Of a stretch of 64,000 nt of DNA, positions 56,829 to 64,000 are shown piece after piece; positions within the stretch are counted from its first letter, which is position 1; every line of letters starts with the position of its first letter. This DNA is from Streptomyces violaceoruber (GTDB lineage Bacteria; Actinomycetota; Actinomycetes; Streptomycetales; Streptomycetaceae): positions 6,634,001 through 6,698,000 of the forward strand of contig NZ_CP137734.1 in assembly GCF_033406955.1 (NCBI RefSeq), in the 5' to 3' direction. A model generated the notes under the pieces. It was not told where the DNA came from, ran no database searches, and saw nothing but the letters and a program-made list of their open reading frames with translations. Position numbers and translations under genes: made by a program.

Positions 56829-57854
56829 TCAGCCCTTCTGAAGGGTGGTCAGGCCGTGCTCGATGAAGACGGGGACGAGGTCGCCGATGCGGTCGAAGCC
56901 GCGGCCGACCGTCTGGCCCAGCGTGTAGCGGTAGTGGATGCCCTCCAGGATCACGGCGAGCTTGAACCACGCGAACGCGGTGTACCAGGCGACCGTGGAG
57001 ACGTCGCGTCCCGAGCGGGCGGCGTACCGCTCGACCAGCTCGGCGGGAGCGGGGTGGCCGGGGGCCTGGGCGGTGGTGGAGACGGGGGAGTCGGGCATGC
57101 CGAGCGGGCTGCTGTACATCACCAGCAGGCCCAGGTCGGTCAGCGGGTCGCCGAGAGTGGACATCTCCCAGTCCAGGATCGCCCGGATCTCGTCGCCCTC
57201 GCCGCCGATCAGGACGTTGTCGAGGCGGTAGTCGCCGTGGACGACGGTCGGGGCGGGGGAGCGGGGCAGTTCCCGGCCGAGCGTGGCGTGCAGCTCGTCG
57301 ATGCCGGCCAGGTCGCGGTTGCGGGAGGCGTCGAGCTGCTTGGCCCAGCGGCGGAGCTGGCGGTCCAGGAAGCCCTCGGGGCGGCCGAAGTCCGCGAGGC
57401 CCACCTCGGCGGGGTCCACCGCGTGCAGTCCGACCAGCGTGTCGACGAGGTTCAGCACGGCGGCGCGGGTGCGCTCGGGGCCGAGGGGGGCGAGCTGCTC
57501 GGAGGTGCGGTACGGGGTGCCGTCCACGAACTCCATCACGTAGAAGGGTGCTCCCAGCACCTCCTCGTCCTCGCACAGCAGTACCGGGCGCGGCACGGGC
57601 ACGTCGGTCGGGTGCAGGGCGCTGATGACGCGGTGCTCGCGCCGCATGTCGTGCGCGGTGGCCAGGACGTGGCCGAGCGGGGGGCGTCGCACCACCCAGC
57701 GGGCGGTGCCGTCGGTGACGGCGTAGGTGAGGTTCGACCGTCCGCCCTCGATCAGCCGGCCGGACAGCGGGCCGGTCACCAGGCCGGGCCGCTCGCGGTC
57801 GAGCAGGACGCGCAAGCGGTCGAGATCGAGTCCGGGCGGGTGGTCGGGGCTCAT
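56829..57854 (-). CDS. APH-family phosphotransferase (LvaA/ACAD10-11 kinase-domain-like)
   Basis: The protein has 341 residues with the aminoglycoside-phosphotransferase/choline-kinase fold. The N-lobe contains GGRSNLTYAV and WVVRRPP. The C-lobe has the catalytic VVHGDYRLDNVLIG (HGDxxxxN) and the metal-binding ILDWEMSTLGDP (DxD-like). With the acyl-CoA dehydrogenase directly downstream it most resembles kinases that phosphorylate the 4-hydroxyl of hydroxyacyl-CoAs (LvaA; N-terminal part of ACAD10/11), not antibiotic-modifying enzymes. The ATG at 57854 follows GGGAGA. A near-perfect palindrome lies 40 bp upstream. Confidence 0.9.
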   Translation of the reverse strand: MSPDHPPGLDLDRLRVLLDRERPGLVTGPLSGRLIEGGRSNLTYAVTDGTARWVVRRPPLGHVLATAHDMRREHRVISALHPTDVPVPRPVLLCEDEEVLGAPFYVMEFVDGTPYRTSEQLAPLGPERTRAAVLNLVDTLVGLHAVDPAEVGLADFGRPEGFLDRQLRRWAKQLDASRNRDLAGIDELHATLGRELPRSPAPTVVHGDYRLDNVLIGGEGDEIRAILDWEMSTLGDPLTDLGLLVMYSSPLGMPDSPVSTTAQAPGHPAPAELVERYAARSGRDVSTVAWYTAFAWFKLAVILEGIHYRYTLGQTVGRGFDRIGDLVPVFIEHGLTTLQKG

Positions 57855-57893
57855 CGGCTCTCCCTGGGACAGGTGAACAGTACCCGACACATG

Positions 57894-57911
57894 ATGCCGA
57901 CCGGTCGGTAT
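57894..57911. promoter_or_regulatory. Palindromic operator in front of the kinase-ACAD operon
   Basis: ATGCCGACCGGTCGGTAT pairs at 8 of 9 positions around its centre. It is the best copy of the element also seen at 53996-54015 and 31777-31796. Its location 40 bp upstream of the kinase start fits a repressor site. Confidence 0.7.
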
Positions 57912-57987
57912 GCCGTCCAGTGGGTGGGTGGAACGTGATCGGTGTTACGGGGGAGGGCGGGTACGGACCTCATCGGACCGCATGCCT

Positions 57988-58329
57988 TCACAGGACGAGG
58001 AGCGCCCCGCAGACGGCGAGGGCGAGTGTGCACAGGGCCGCCGCGGCGGCGTGCGGCGGGGGGAGGGCGGGGGGTCTGTTGGCCGAGGCGAGGGTGCGGA
58101 TGCGGCCGTGGGCGATCAGGAGGAAGGCCAGCCAGAGGACGCAGCAGAGGGAGACGGCGAGTACCGAGAGGGGTGTGGCCCCGCCGTGCAGCGCGGCCTT
58201 CGCGGCGAGCACGGCGACGACCGTGCCGGACAGGGTGGTGCGGCGCCAGGCGAGTCGGGTGCGCTCGGGCTGGAGCCCGGGGTCGCGGTCCGGGGGTGCC
58301 GCGTCGGGTGCCGCGTCGGCCCCGTTCAC
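57988..58329 (-). CDS. DUF202-type small membrane protein
   Basis: The protein has 113 residues with three predicted transmembrane helices (about 34-52, 54-74 and 92-112). The segment before helix 1 is ERTRLAWRRTTLSGTVV, the typical DUF202 start after a charged N-terminus. The GTG at 58329 has GGGAGG 8 nt upstream, inside the end of the preceding DUF202 gene, and the two genes are 2 bp apart. Function is unknown; relatives include the transmembrane part of yeast VTC-like proteins. The pair probably forms a hetero-oligomer. Confidence 0.82.
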   Translation of the reverse strand: MNGADAAPDAAPPDRDPGLQPERTRLAWRRTTLSGTVVAVLAAKAALHGGATPLSVLAVSLCCVLWLAFLLIAHGRIRTLASANRPPALPPPHAAAAALCTLALAVCGALLVL

Positions 58330-58331
58330 GC

Positions 58332-58724
58332 TCAGACCTCCCAGCCGACGAGGACCACGACGACCATGACGACGGCGACCACGGCCACGACCAGGCTGAG
58401 CAGCGCCGGGAAGCGGGAGACGGGGAGGTCCTCGCCCCGGCGCATGGCGCGCTCGCAGCGCGCCCAGTGGTTCACCGCGCGCAGCGAGCACAGCACGCCC
58501 GCGGCGAGCAGCGCGAGCGCGAGGCCGACCCGCCAGCCCCAGCGCAGGTCGGGCAGGAACTGATCCACCGCGAATCCGCCGCCGATCAGGGCGAGGGCGG
58601 TACGCAGCCAGGCCAGGAACGTACGCTCGTTGGCCAGCGAGAACCGGTAGTCGGGGGTGGTTCCCTCCCGCCGCACCTCCGCAGGCACGAACCACAGCCG
58701 AATGCTCCGCACGAATCCGATCAT
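58332..58724 (-). CDS. DUF202-type small membrane protein
   Basis: The protein has 130 residues. DYRFSLANERTFLAWLRTALALIGGGFAVDQF is the hallmark N-terminal part of DUF202 (key residues NERTFLAWLRT), followed by three transmembrane helices (about 38-55, 62-82 and 106-127). The ATG at 58724 opens with MIGFVRSIRLWFVPAE. It is first in a two-gene operon with a second, more divergent DUF202 protein. Role unknown; a small ion- or polyphosphate-related membrane function has been suggested for homologues. Confidence 0.85.
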   Translation of the reverse strand: MIGFVRSIRLWFVPAEVRREGTTPDYRFSLANERTFLAWLRTALALIGGGFAVDQFLPDLRWGWRVGLALALLAAGVLCSLRAVNHWARCERAMRRGEDLPVSRFPALLSLVVAVVAVVMVVVVLVGWEV

Positions 58725-59311
58725 TCGGGGACCATATCCGGCACCCGCCGCGGGTGCCTGCGGCGGCCTGTGCGGGTGCGGTGGGGGTGCGCGTAGCGCG
58801 GCTTGTCCGGTGGGTGGGTCGGGGGCGCGCCGGGGGGTGTCCGTCCTCGGAACGGCGCGGAATCGGTTGGCTACGGAGGCTCGGGGCGTTGACGCGCCAA
58901 CCGCTGCGGGCGGACACCCCCCGACACGCCCCCTCCTCGCCGTACGCGGCTCTCCCCGCCCACGCTCCGGGTACCCCTCCTCGCCGTACGCGGCTCTCCC
59001 CGCCCTCGCTCCGCGTCCCCGTCCCGCCGTACGCGGCTCTCCCCGCCCACGCTCCGCGTCCCGCTTCTCGCCGTACGCGGCTGCTGGCCGGCCTCGCTCC
59101 GCGTCCCGCTCATCGCCGTACGCGGCTGACCGCCCGTCCCCGCCCCGGCTGCGGGCCGCCGCCGCTATGCCGCCGCCGCTGCGGGCAGTCGTGCCGCTGG
59201 GGCGGCACGGGTGGGCGCAGCGGCACCCCGCAACGCCGGGCCGCGTCCCCCCTCGCGCCCGCACCCGCCCCGGGTGCCGGGACCACGCCGGGTCACGCGG
59301 CACCCCGTGGG
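58725..59311. other. Non-coding stretch of 587 bp with minisatellite
   Basis: I find no gene with a credible start, ribosome-binding site and family match here. Open frames on the minus strand encode low-complexity Arg/Gly/Glu repeats, and the region holds the 43-45 bp tandem repeat listed separately. The outer parts are C-rich with an unusual strand asymmetry compared with the neighbouring genes. Confidence 0.6.
58932..59145. repeat. Five-copy 43-45 bp tandem repeat
   Basis: GCCGTACGCGGCT recurs at 58939, 58983, 59026, 59070 and 59115, each followed by a variant of CTCCCCGCCC(A/T)CGCTCCGCGTCCC. Spacing is 44, 43, 44 and 45 bp. Each core is itself partly palindromic (GCCGTACGCGGC), so every unit could form a small hairpin. 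Confidence 0.88.
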
Positions 59312-59845
59312 TCACCCGACCGGCCCCGGCCCACTCGCCCCCCGCCAAGCCCGCAGCCGCGCATACGCCGACAAACCGTCCGGCACGAACTCCCACTCCC
59401 CGAGCCGTCCCTCCAGCTCCGCCTCCGGCAGGAACCCGTGCCACGCCACCTCCTCCACCTGAGGAGACACCGCCCCCGCCACCCGCACCTCGTACACCGC
59501 CGACCACCACGTCCGCCCGGCCCCGTCGTCGTACAGGAACTTGAACAGGAACTCCGGGCGCGGCAGTCCGCTCACCCCCAGTTCCTCCTCCGCCTCCCGC
59601 AGCGCCGCGTCGTCGTAGGATTCGCCCGCGCCGACCACCCCGCCGACGAACATGTCGTACAGCGCGGGAAACACCAGCTTCGTCGCCGTGCGGCGGTGGA
59701 CGAAGACCCGCCCCTCGGGGTCCCGGGCCCACACGAACACGCACCGGTGCCGCAGCCCCTGCGCGTACGCGTCGCCACGACGGGCCTGTCCGACGACGCG
59801 GTCGTTCTCGTCGACGATGTCGAGGATCTCGTCAGCAGAGCTCAT
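59312..59845 (-). CDS. Nudix hydrolase
   Basis: The protein has 177 residues. The Nudix box lies at about 70-92 (GGVVGAGESYDDAALREAEEELGV; the REAEEELG core is complete) within a beta-sandwich beginning DEILDIVDENDRVVGQARRGD. This N-terminus resembles the isopentenyl-diphosphate isomerase-like/YfcD Nudix subgroup. It hydrolyses a nucleoside diphosphate linked to another moiety; the substrate is unknown. The ATG at 59845 is preferred to 59857. No Shine-Dalgarno is present, but TTGGAT ends 6 nt upstream (leaderless candidate). Confidence 0.9.
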   Translation of the reverse strand: MSSADEILDIVDENDRVVGQARRGDAYAQGLRHRCVFVWARDPEGRVFVHRRTATKLVFPALYDMFVGGVVGAGESYDDAALREAEEELGVSGLPRPEFLFKFLYDDGAGRTWWSAVYEVRVAGAVSPQVEEVAWHGFLPEAELEGRLGEWEFVPDGLSAYARLRAWRGASGPGPVG

Positions 59846-59876
59846 CAGCCCATCCAAGCAGCAGACGCCGCAGGCC

Positions 59877-60770
59877 TCAGCTCCGCTCCAGCGCCCGTTC
59901 GCGCCCGCTCTCGCCCGTGCCCTGCGGCATCGCCGGGTGCAGGCCCAGCAGGACGATGCCCGCCACGACCGCCGCGAGGCCGCCCGCCTGCCAGGCGAGC
60001 GCCCCGGCGTCGGTGCGCAGGCGGTCGCCGAGGAAGCCCACCCCGCAGGCGATGCCCGCGAGCGGCTGGGCCGCCGTCAGCGCGGGCAGCGACCTGCGCA
60101 GGGGCGCCGTCTCGAAGGCGCTCTGGACCAGGACCAGGCCGGTGATCCCGAGCACCGCCACGGCGTACGGCTGCCAGCTCGTCAGCACTTCCGCGAGGCC
60201 GCCCGCCGAGAAGCGTCGGCCGCTGACCCGGGTCAGCGCGTCCTGCACCCCGTACACCAGGCCGGCGGCCAGTGCCAGGAGGGTCGGGCCCCAGGTCAGC
60301 CGCAGGCGGGCGGCGCAGAGAGTGAGCAGGAGGGCCAGGCCCAGCATGATGCCGACGATCAGCCAGTGCCGCAGCGGGTCGGTCACCGCACTGCCCCCGC
60401 GCGGCTCGCCCGCCAGGATGAACGCGGTCACCCCGCCGGCGAGCAGTGCCAGACCGGCCCAGCCCTGGCGTCCCAGCGGCTGCCGGGTCTGGATGCGGGA
60501 GAGGGCGAGGGCGAAGAGGAGATTCGTCGCCAGGAGGGGTTCGACGAGGGTCAGTTCGCCGCCGCCCAGCGCGATCGCGCCGAGGACCAGACCGGCCACC
60601 ATCAGGCCCATGCCGGCCAGCCAGCGCGGCACCCGGACGAGGTCGAGCAGCAGGCGGGGCGAGAGGAAGTCGCCCAGCGGGGCGCGCTGGGCCGCGTTCT
60701 GCTGGAGGACGAAGCCGAAACCCAGACAGCATGCGGCGCACACGGCGAGGACCAGGACGAGAACCGACAC
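59877..60770 (-). CDS. DMT-superfamily (EamA-like) membrane transporter
   Basis: The protein has 297 residues with nine to ten predicted transmembrane helices in two repeats. The conserved ALGGGELTLVEPLLATNLLFAL lies near the first repeat's end and LTAAQPLAGIACGVGFLGDRL in the second. The GTG at 60770 has GAGG 8 nt upstream and begins at the first helix. A GTG at 60800 would add ten residues without a ribosome-binding site. The product resembles multidrug- or Mg-transport-like NIPA/EamA proteins of Streptomyces; substrate unknown. It is upstream of the Nudix gene on the same strand (31 bp apart). Confidence 0.87.
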   Translation of the reverse strand: MSVLVLVLAVCAACCLGFGFVLQQNAAQRAPLGDFLSPRLLLDLVRVPRWLAGMGLMVAGLVLGAIALGGGELTLVEPLLATNLLFALALSRIQTRQPLGRQGWAGLALLAGGVTAFILAGEPRGGSAVTDPLRHWLIVGIMLGLALLLTLCAARLRLTWGPTLLALAAGLVYGVQDALTRVSGRRFSAGGLAEVLTSWQPYAVAVLGITGLVLVQSAFETAPLRRSLPALTAAQPLAGIACGVGFLGDRLRTDAGALAWQAGGLAAVVAGIVLLGLHPAMPQGTGESGRERALERS

Positions 60771-61077
60771 GCTGCGTACCTCGATCGTCAGTCGGGTCAC
60801 GGGGGCGTCGGGGACGACTCTAGTGCGGGCGGGCGACGGATGCCGGACGAGTGGCGCATTCGGGGGCGGGGCCGCGGCGGGTGCCCGGAGCGGCGACGAG
60901 GGGGTGGTGAGGGAGCAAGTTCCCCTGCTGTCACGTGAGTTGACGCGTGTAACAGGCTGACTCCTCTTGACGTCAAGCATTGGCTGCCGGTTTGCTGTGC
61001 GTGATCAGTTCATGGCAATCCGGTCATGGCAGTCCGGCTACGACGACCTACCGCGTCGCGTGAGGAAGTTTCCCGCG
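60771..61077. other. 307-bp divergent intergenic region
   Basis: The region separates the DMT transporter and the helical-repeat protein. A TAGAGT hexamer on the minus strand (about 60816-60821) is a good -10 candidate for the transporter. On the plus strand, TTGACGTCAAG (60967-60977) is a short palindrome that may mark a regulatory site for the gene at 61078. No credible gene is seen. Confidence 0.5.
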
Positions 61078-62028
61078 GTGTCCCCACCCCCGCCTCCCCT
61101 CGGCCGCGGCCGCAAACGCGCGGCCCAGGCCTTCGACGAGGCCCTCGACGACGCCGAACTCGTCGCCGCACGTGCGGCGTTGGCCCAGGGGCGGTGGCAG
61201 TCCGTCCGCTCGCTGCTGGTCCACACGGGTGACGACTGGGACCGCCGGGGCCACCGGGTGGCCGTTCTCGCCAAGGAGTCCCACTGCGCCCCCTGGGCCC
61301 GCGAGTGGCTGCTCGCCGAGCCCGACTCCGCCGACGCGTCGGTACTGCTCGCCCACGCCCTGGTGCACCGGGCCCTGCGCGGGAAGGAGAAGCCGGACCG
61401 GGTCCGCGAGGCGTGCCGGGCCGCTGCCGCCCTCGTGCCGGACGACCCCACGCCCTGGCTCGGGCTCCTCGTGCTGGAACGCTCCCTGGGCGCCGACGAG
61501 GATGTCATCCGGGTCTTCGACGAGGTGCGCGGACGGTACGCCGACCACCACCACGCCCACCACCTGATGGTGGCCGGGCTCGCCGAGCGCGGCGGCGACG
61601 GCGGCCCCGACCCGCTGCACGAGGTGTACGACTTCGCCAACTGGGCCGCCGAGCAGGCACCCGCCGACTCCCCGCTGGCCATCCTCCCGGTCGTCGCGCA
61701 CGCCGAGCGCTACCGCGTGCTGGCCGCCGCGGGCCACGAGTCCCCCGACCCGCGGGCCTCGGGGCACTGGGTCGGCCGGCGCGCCCGGCTGGTGATGAAG
61801 GCGGCCTTCGACTGGTGGCTGGAGTGGGAGCAGGACGGTCACCCGCGCCGGCTGATCGACCTCAACTTCCTCGCCCACGCCAAGTCCTGCGAGGGCCGCG
61901 GCGCCGAGGCCGCCGCCCTGTTCCACCGCATCGGCGAGCACGCCACGCCGGCCCCGTGGTCGTACCCGGACCGCGACCCGTTCTCCGCCTTCCGTGCCGC
62001 CCGCGCGGGCGCGCTCGGCACGGCCTGA
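61078..62028 (+). CDS. Helical-repeat (TPR-like) hypothetical protein
   Basis: The protein has 316 residues. After a Pro-rich start (SPPPPPLGRGRKR) it is almost all helical, with TPR-like helix pairs such as ELVAARAALAQGRWQSVRSLL, DASVLLAHALVHRAL, REACRAAAALVPDDPTPWLGL and EGRGAEAAALFHRIG. There is no signal peptide or membrane helix. The GTG at 61078 is preferred over upstream in-frame starts, which encode a basic unstructured leader. Such proteins often act as scaffolds, but no partner is known. It is 58 bp upstream of the amino-acid permease gene and may share its transcript. Confidence 0.78.
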   Translation: MSPPPPPLGRGRKRAAQAFDEALDDAELVAARAALAQGRWQSVRSLLVHTGDDWDRRGHRVAVLAKESHCAPWAREWLLAEPDSADASVLLAHALVHRALRGKEKPDRVREACRAAAALVPDDPTPWLGLLVLERSLGADEDVIRVFDEVRGRYADHHHAHHLMVAGLAERGGDGGPDPLHEVYDFANWAAEQAPADSPLAILPVVAHAERYRVLAAAGHESPDPRASGHWVGRRARLVMKAAFDWWLEWEQDGHPRRLIDLNFLAHAKSCEGRGAEAAALFHRIGEHATPAPWSYPDRDPFSAFRAARAGALGTA

Positions 62029-62086
62029 CCGCCCGAAAGACCCGACGCACACACCCACAAGAGACACGAGAGAAGGACGTCCTCCG

Positions 62087-63625
62087 ATGACCACGGGCAG
62101 TTCGAGCACGAGCAGTTCCGCGAGCGGTGGCGCCATCAGCACGTTCAAGGGCGAGGAGCGCGCGCTGCGCGCCGACCGGCTGGGCACGGGAGGGCTGCTC
62201 CTGTCCGTGCTCGCCGCCACCGCCCCGCTGATGGTGGTCGCGGGCGTCATGCCCACCACCTTCGCGGTCATGGGCATCGTCGGGCAGCCACTGCTCTTCG
62301 TGGTGCTGGGCGTGGTGCTGATCCTGTTCAGCATCGGATACGCCGAGATGAGCCGGCACGTCCACAACGCGGGCGCCTTCTACGCCTACATCTCCCGCGG
62401 GCTCGGCGGCACCGCCGGCGCGGGCGCGGCCCTGGTCGCGCTGGTCGCCTACAACGCCCTCCAGGTCGGCATCTACGGCATCTTCGGCTTCGAGGTCTCC
62501 GGCCTGCTCGCCACCTACGCCGACCTCGACGTGGCCTGGTGGATCCCGGCCCTGCTGGCGGTGCTCGCCGTCGGCGCGCTGGGGTGGCTGAAGATCGACG
62601 TCAATGCGCGGGTGCTCGGCGTACTGCTGCTCATCGAGGTCGTGCTGGTGGTGGTGTTCGACATCGCCGCCGTCACCGACCCGGGGGCCCAGGGGCTGTC
62701 GCTGCATGCCTTCGACCCGGACACCCTCAGCGGCGCCGGGGTCGGCACCGCGCTCTGCTTCTGCATCGCCGCCTTCCTCGGCTTCGAGCAGGCGCCCGTG
62801 TACGCCGAGGAGACCAGCCGGCCCCACGTGCTCGTTCCGCGTGTCATGTTCCTGGCGGTCGGCGGGGTGGCCGTCTTCTTCGCGCTCAGCAGCTGGGCCC
62901 TGACCGTGGCCACCGGCCCGGACAAGATCGTCGGCACCGCGCAGGAGCAGAGCGCCGGACTGCTGTTCTTCCTGACCGAGTCACGGCTCGGCGACACCTT
63001 CACCGACGTGCTGCACGTCCTGTTCGTCACCGGGATGTTCGCCGCGCTGCTGAGCTTCCACAACGTCGTCGCCCGGTACGCGTTCGCCATGGGGCGCGAG
63101 GGGCTGCTGCCCGCCGCCTTCGGGCGGACCAGCGGCACCAGCGGCGCGCCCGGTACCGGCTCGCTGCTCCAGACCGCCGTGTCCGCGGTCGTCGTCATCG
63201 GCTTCGCGATCGCCGACGACAAGCCGAACGGCGACCCCACCGAGCCCGTACTGCACCTGTTCACCTGGGGCGGCAACATCGGGGCCCTCGGCGTGATCGT
63301 GCTGATGGCCGCCGCCTCGTTCTCCGTCGTGGCCTTCTTCGTCCGGCGCGGCGCCGCCGGGGCCCAGAGGGTGCGCCTGGTCACCTCCACCGTCGCGGGC
63401 ATCGCCCTGCTGGTGATCGCCGGGTACACGGTCAAGGACTTCGACGTCCTCGTCGGCGCGGGACCCGGCTCCGCCCTGAGCCGGGTGCTGCCCGGCATCA
63501 TCGGCCTGGCCGCCGTCGCGGGCGTGGTGCAGGGCCTCGTCCTGCGCTCCCGGGCGCCCGAACGGCACGCCCGCATCGGCCAGGGCAACGAGGCGTTCCA
63601 GCTGGACAAGGCCGCGTCCTCCTGA
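62087..63625 (+). CDS. APC-superfamily amino acid permease
   Basis: The protein has 512 residues. A Ser-rich cytoplasmic N-terminus is followed by 12-13 transmembrane helices. The APC core features are MPTTFAVMGIVGQPLLFVVLG in helix 1-2, HVHNAGAFYAYISRGLGG in helix 3, and FLGFEQAPVYAEETSRPHVLVPR (helix 6 and loop, key part GFEQAPVYAEE). The substrate is probably an amino acid or amine taken up with protons. The ATG at 62087 follows AAGGA at a rather long spacing. A hairpin lies between its stop and that of the convergent alcohol dehydrogenase. Confidence 0.92.
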   Translation: MTTGSSSTSSSASGGAISTFKGEERALRADRLGTGGLLLSVLAATAPLMVVAGVMPTTFAVMGIVGQPLLFVVLGVVLILFSIGYAEMSRHVHNAGAFYAYISRGLGGTAGAGAALVALVAYNALQVGIYGIFGFEVSGLLATYADLDVAWWIPALLAVLAVGALGWLKIDVNARVLGVLLLIEVVLVVVFDIAAVTDPGAQGLSLHAFDPDTLSGAGVGTALCFCIAAFLGFEQAPVYAEETSRPHVLVPRVMFLAVGGVAVFFALSSWALTVATGPDKIVGTAQEQSAGLLFFLTESRLGDTFTDVLHVLFVTGMFAALLSFHNVVARYAFAMGREGLLPAAFGRTSGTSGAPGTGSLLQTAVSAVVVIGFAIADDKPNGDPTEPVLHLFTWGGNIGALGVIVLMAAASFSVVAFFVRRGAAGAQRVRLVTSTVAGIALLVIAGYTVKDFDVLVGAGPGSALSRVLPGIIGLAAVAGVVQGLVLRSRAPERHARIGQGNEAFQLDKAASS

Positions 63626-63666
63626 CCCGGGCGGGCGCGGGGGACCGCCCGGACCCGACGCCTCCG

Positions 63667-63718
63667 GGCCCCGGCCGCCTGCGGGGTGCGACTCGCGACT
63701 CAGACGGCGGCCGGGGCC
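63667..63718. terminator. GC-rich hairpin between permease and alcohol dehydrogenase genes
   Basis: GGCCCCGGCCGCC (63667-63679) pairs perfectly with GGCGGCCGGGGCC (63706-63718) across a 26-nt loop. It lies 41 bp after the permease stop and covers the end of the convergent dehydrogenase gene, so it could end both transcripts. Confidence 0.6.
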
Positions 63719-64000
63719 GCGCCGAAGTCCAGCAGCACCTTGCAGGACCGGCTCCGGTCCGCGGCCAGTTCGAACGCCGATGCCGCGTCCCGCACCGGTA
63801 CCACCGCGCTGACCAGCGCGTCGAACGCGGGCTCGGCCGCGAGCAGGCGCAGCGCGTCGTCGAACTCGCCGTCGAAGCGGAACGCCCCGCGCAGCTCGAT
63901 CTCCCGGCTCACCAGCAGGTTCCCGGCGAAGGGGCTCTGCCCCGGGGGCAGCATGCCGAGCTGGACGACCACGCCGCCGCGCCGCACCAGCCGCAGGCAG
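63700..64000 (-). CDS. Zinc-type alcohol dehydrogenase, C-terminal fragment (cut by window edge)
   Basis: About 100 C-terminal codons are present; the gene continues beyond base 64000. The segment LVRRGGVVVQLGMLPPGQSPFAGNLL (key part GGVVVQLGMLP) ends the Rossmann domain of medium-chain dehydrogenases. It is followed by EIELRGAFRFDGEFDDALRLL and the final VRDAASAFELAADRSRSCKVLLDF, typical of L-idonate 5-dehydrogenase and sorbitol/threonine dehydrogenase-like enzymes. The zinc ligands and substrate determinants lie outside the window, so the exact activity cannot be assigned. It converges with the APC permease gene. Confidence 0.88.
   Translation of the reverse strand, partial: CLRLVRRGGVVVQLGMLPPGQSPFAGNLLVSREIELRGAFRFDGEFDDALRLLAAEPAFDALVSAVVPVRDAASAFELAADRSRSCKVLLDFGAAPAAV

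Noticed and set aside
56829..57854. Aminoglycoside resistance gene
   Set aside because: The APH motifs belong to the broad kinase fold. The tight operon with an ACAD10/11-like dehydrogenase points to hydroxyacyl-CoA metabolism.
58932..59145. Possible CRISPR array because of regular repeats
   Set aside because: The units are contiguous and nearly identical throughout, with no unique spacers, and no cas genes are present.
58725..59744. Minus-strand frame joining the DUF202 gene to Arg/Glu-rich repeats and the Nudix region
   Set aside because: The repeats are a DNA-level minisatellite. The DUF202 family start is at 58724, and the Nudix gene is in another frame.
1..64000. tRNA genes, insertion sequences, integrases or phage genes
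   Set aside because: I saw no tRNA-like cloverleaf with a conserved T-loop, no transposase or recombinase motifs, and no shift in base composition that would mark an island.

Overview
The window is high-GC actinobacterial DNA and almost certainly a piece of a Streptomyces chromosome. GC is concentrated at third codon positions, GTG and TTG starts are common, and neighbouring genes often share ATGA or GTGA junctions. The content is typical of the genus: streptogrisin-type proteases, an LAETG-anchored AA10 oxygenase, a DnaE2 cassette, many TetR/GntR/MarR regulators, homogentisate dioxygenase and SoxR. The gene order looks syntenic with the part of the S. coelicolor chromosome that carries dnaE2, the SGNH lipase, hmgA, the iron-citrate transporter and soxR. 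That comparison is from memory, not from an alignment. I see no tRNA, rRNA, CRISPR array, insertion sequence, phage or integrated element. This is conserved core-arm chromosome, and most of the novelty lies in regulation and repeats.

Region by region. 1-5.2 kb: two paralogous secreted serine proteases flank a two-component system co-transcribed with an ABC transporter. 5.2-11 kb: a DUF3533 membrane protein, then an SOS-box-controlled dnaE2 and ImuB-like pair. 11-17.6 kb: cupin/MarR with twin operators, a secreted lipase, a sortase-anchored LPMO, acetyltransferases, a methyltransferase behind a DNA-damage-type promoter, and a YtrA-like GntR. 17.6-24.1 kb: DUF72, an AAA ATPase, a secreted SGNH lipase, a Ser/Thr kinase, and an ECF sigma/anti-sigma pair. 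24.3-26.9 kb: a drug-type ABC exporter with a divergent TetR. 26.9-31.7 kb: a type-ISP-like orphan protein, GntR with hmgA, a lipoprotein and a TetR. 31.8-38.8 kb: a molybdopterin oxidoreductase, a CitMHS citrate transporter, an MFS pump, and a sugar-type ABC ATPase without partners. 38.9-47.6 kb: aldehyde and alcohol dehydrogenases, EamA/ArsR, TetR/acyl-CoA dehydrogenase, YiaAB, TetR/MaoC, and soxR. 47.6-49.6 kb: a tandem repeat array and a beta-keto acid cleavage enzyme. 49.8-53.9 kb: a penicillin-acylase family protein and a NamZ muramidase. 54-57.9 kb: a probable hydroxyacyl-CoA catabolic locus (SDR, acyl-CoA synthetase remnant, TetR, acyl-CoA dehydrogenase, APH-type kinase). 58-64 kb: DUF202 proteins, a minisatellite, Nudix, a DMT transporter, a helical-repeat protein, an APC permease and an alcohol dehydrogenase cut by the window edge.

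The main result of reading at DNA level is a set of palindromic operators that tie genes together. One 19-bp element lies both at a TetR/acyl-CoA dehydrogenase promoter and 5 kb away at the aldehyde/alcohol dehydrogenase operon. One 20-bp element occurs at three places: on both sides of the SDR-TetR/ACAD-kinase locus and upstream of the molybdopterin oxidoreductase. A CTAAGC-N4-GCTTAG element links a TetR to maoC. Many genes have a -10-like hexamer 6-7 nt before the start codon and no Shine-Dalgarno, so they are predicted to be leaderless. The most unusual structure is a roughly 120-bp five-copy tandem array built from the convergent 3' ends of soxR and its neighbour.
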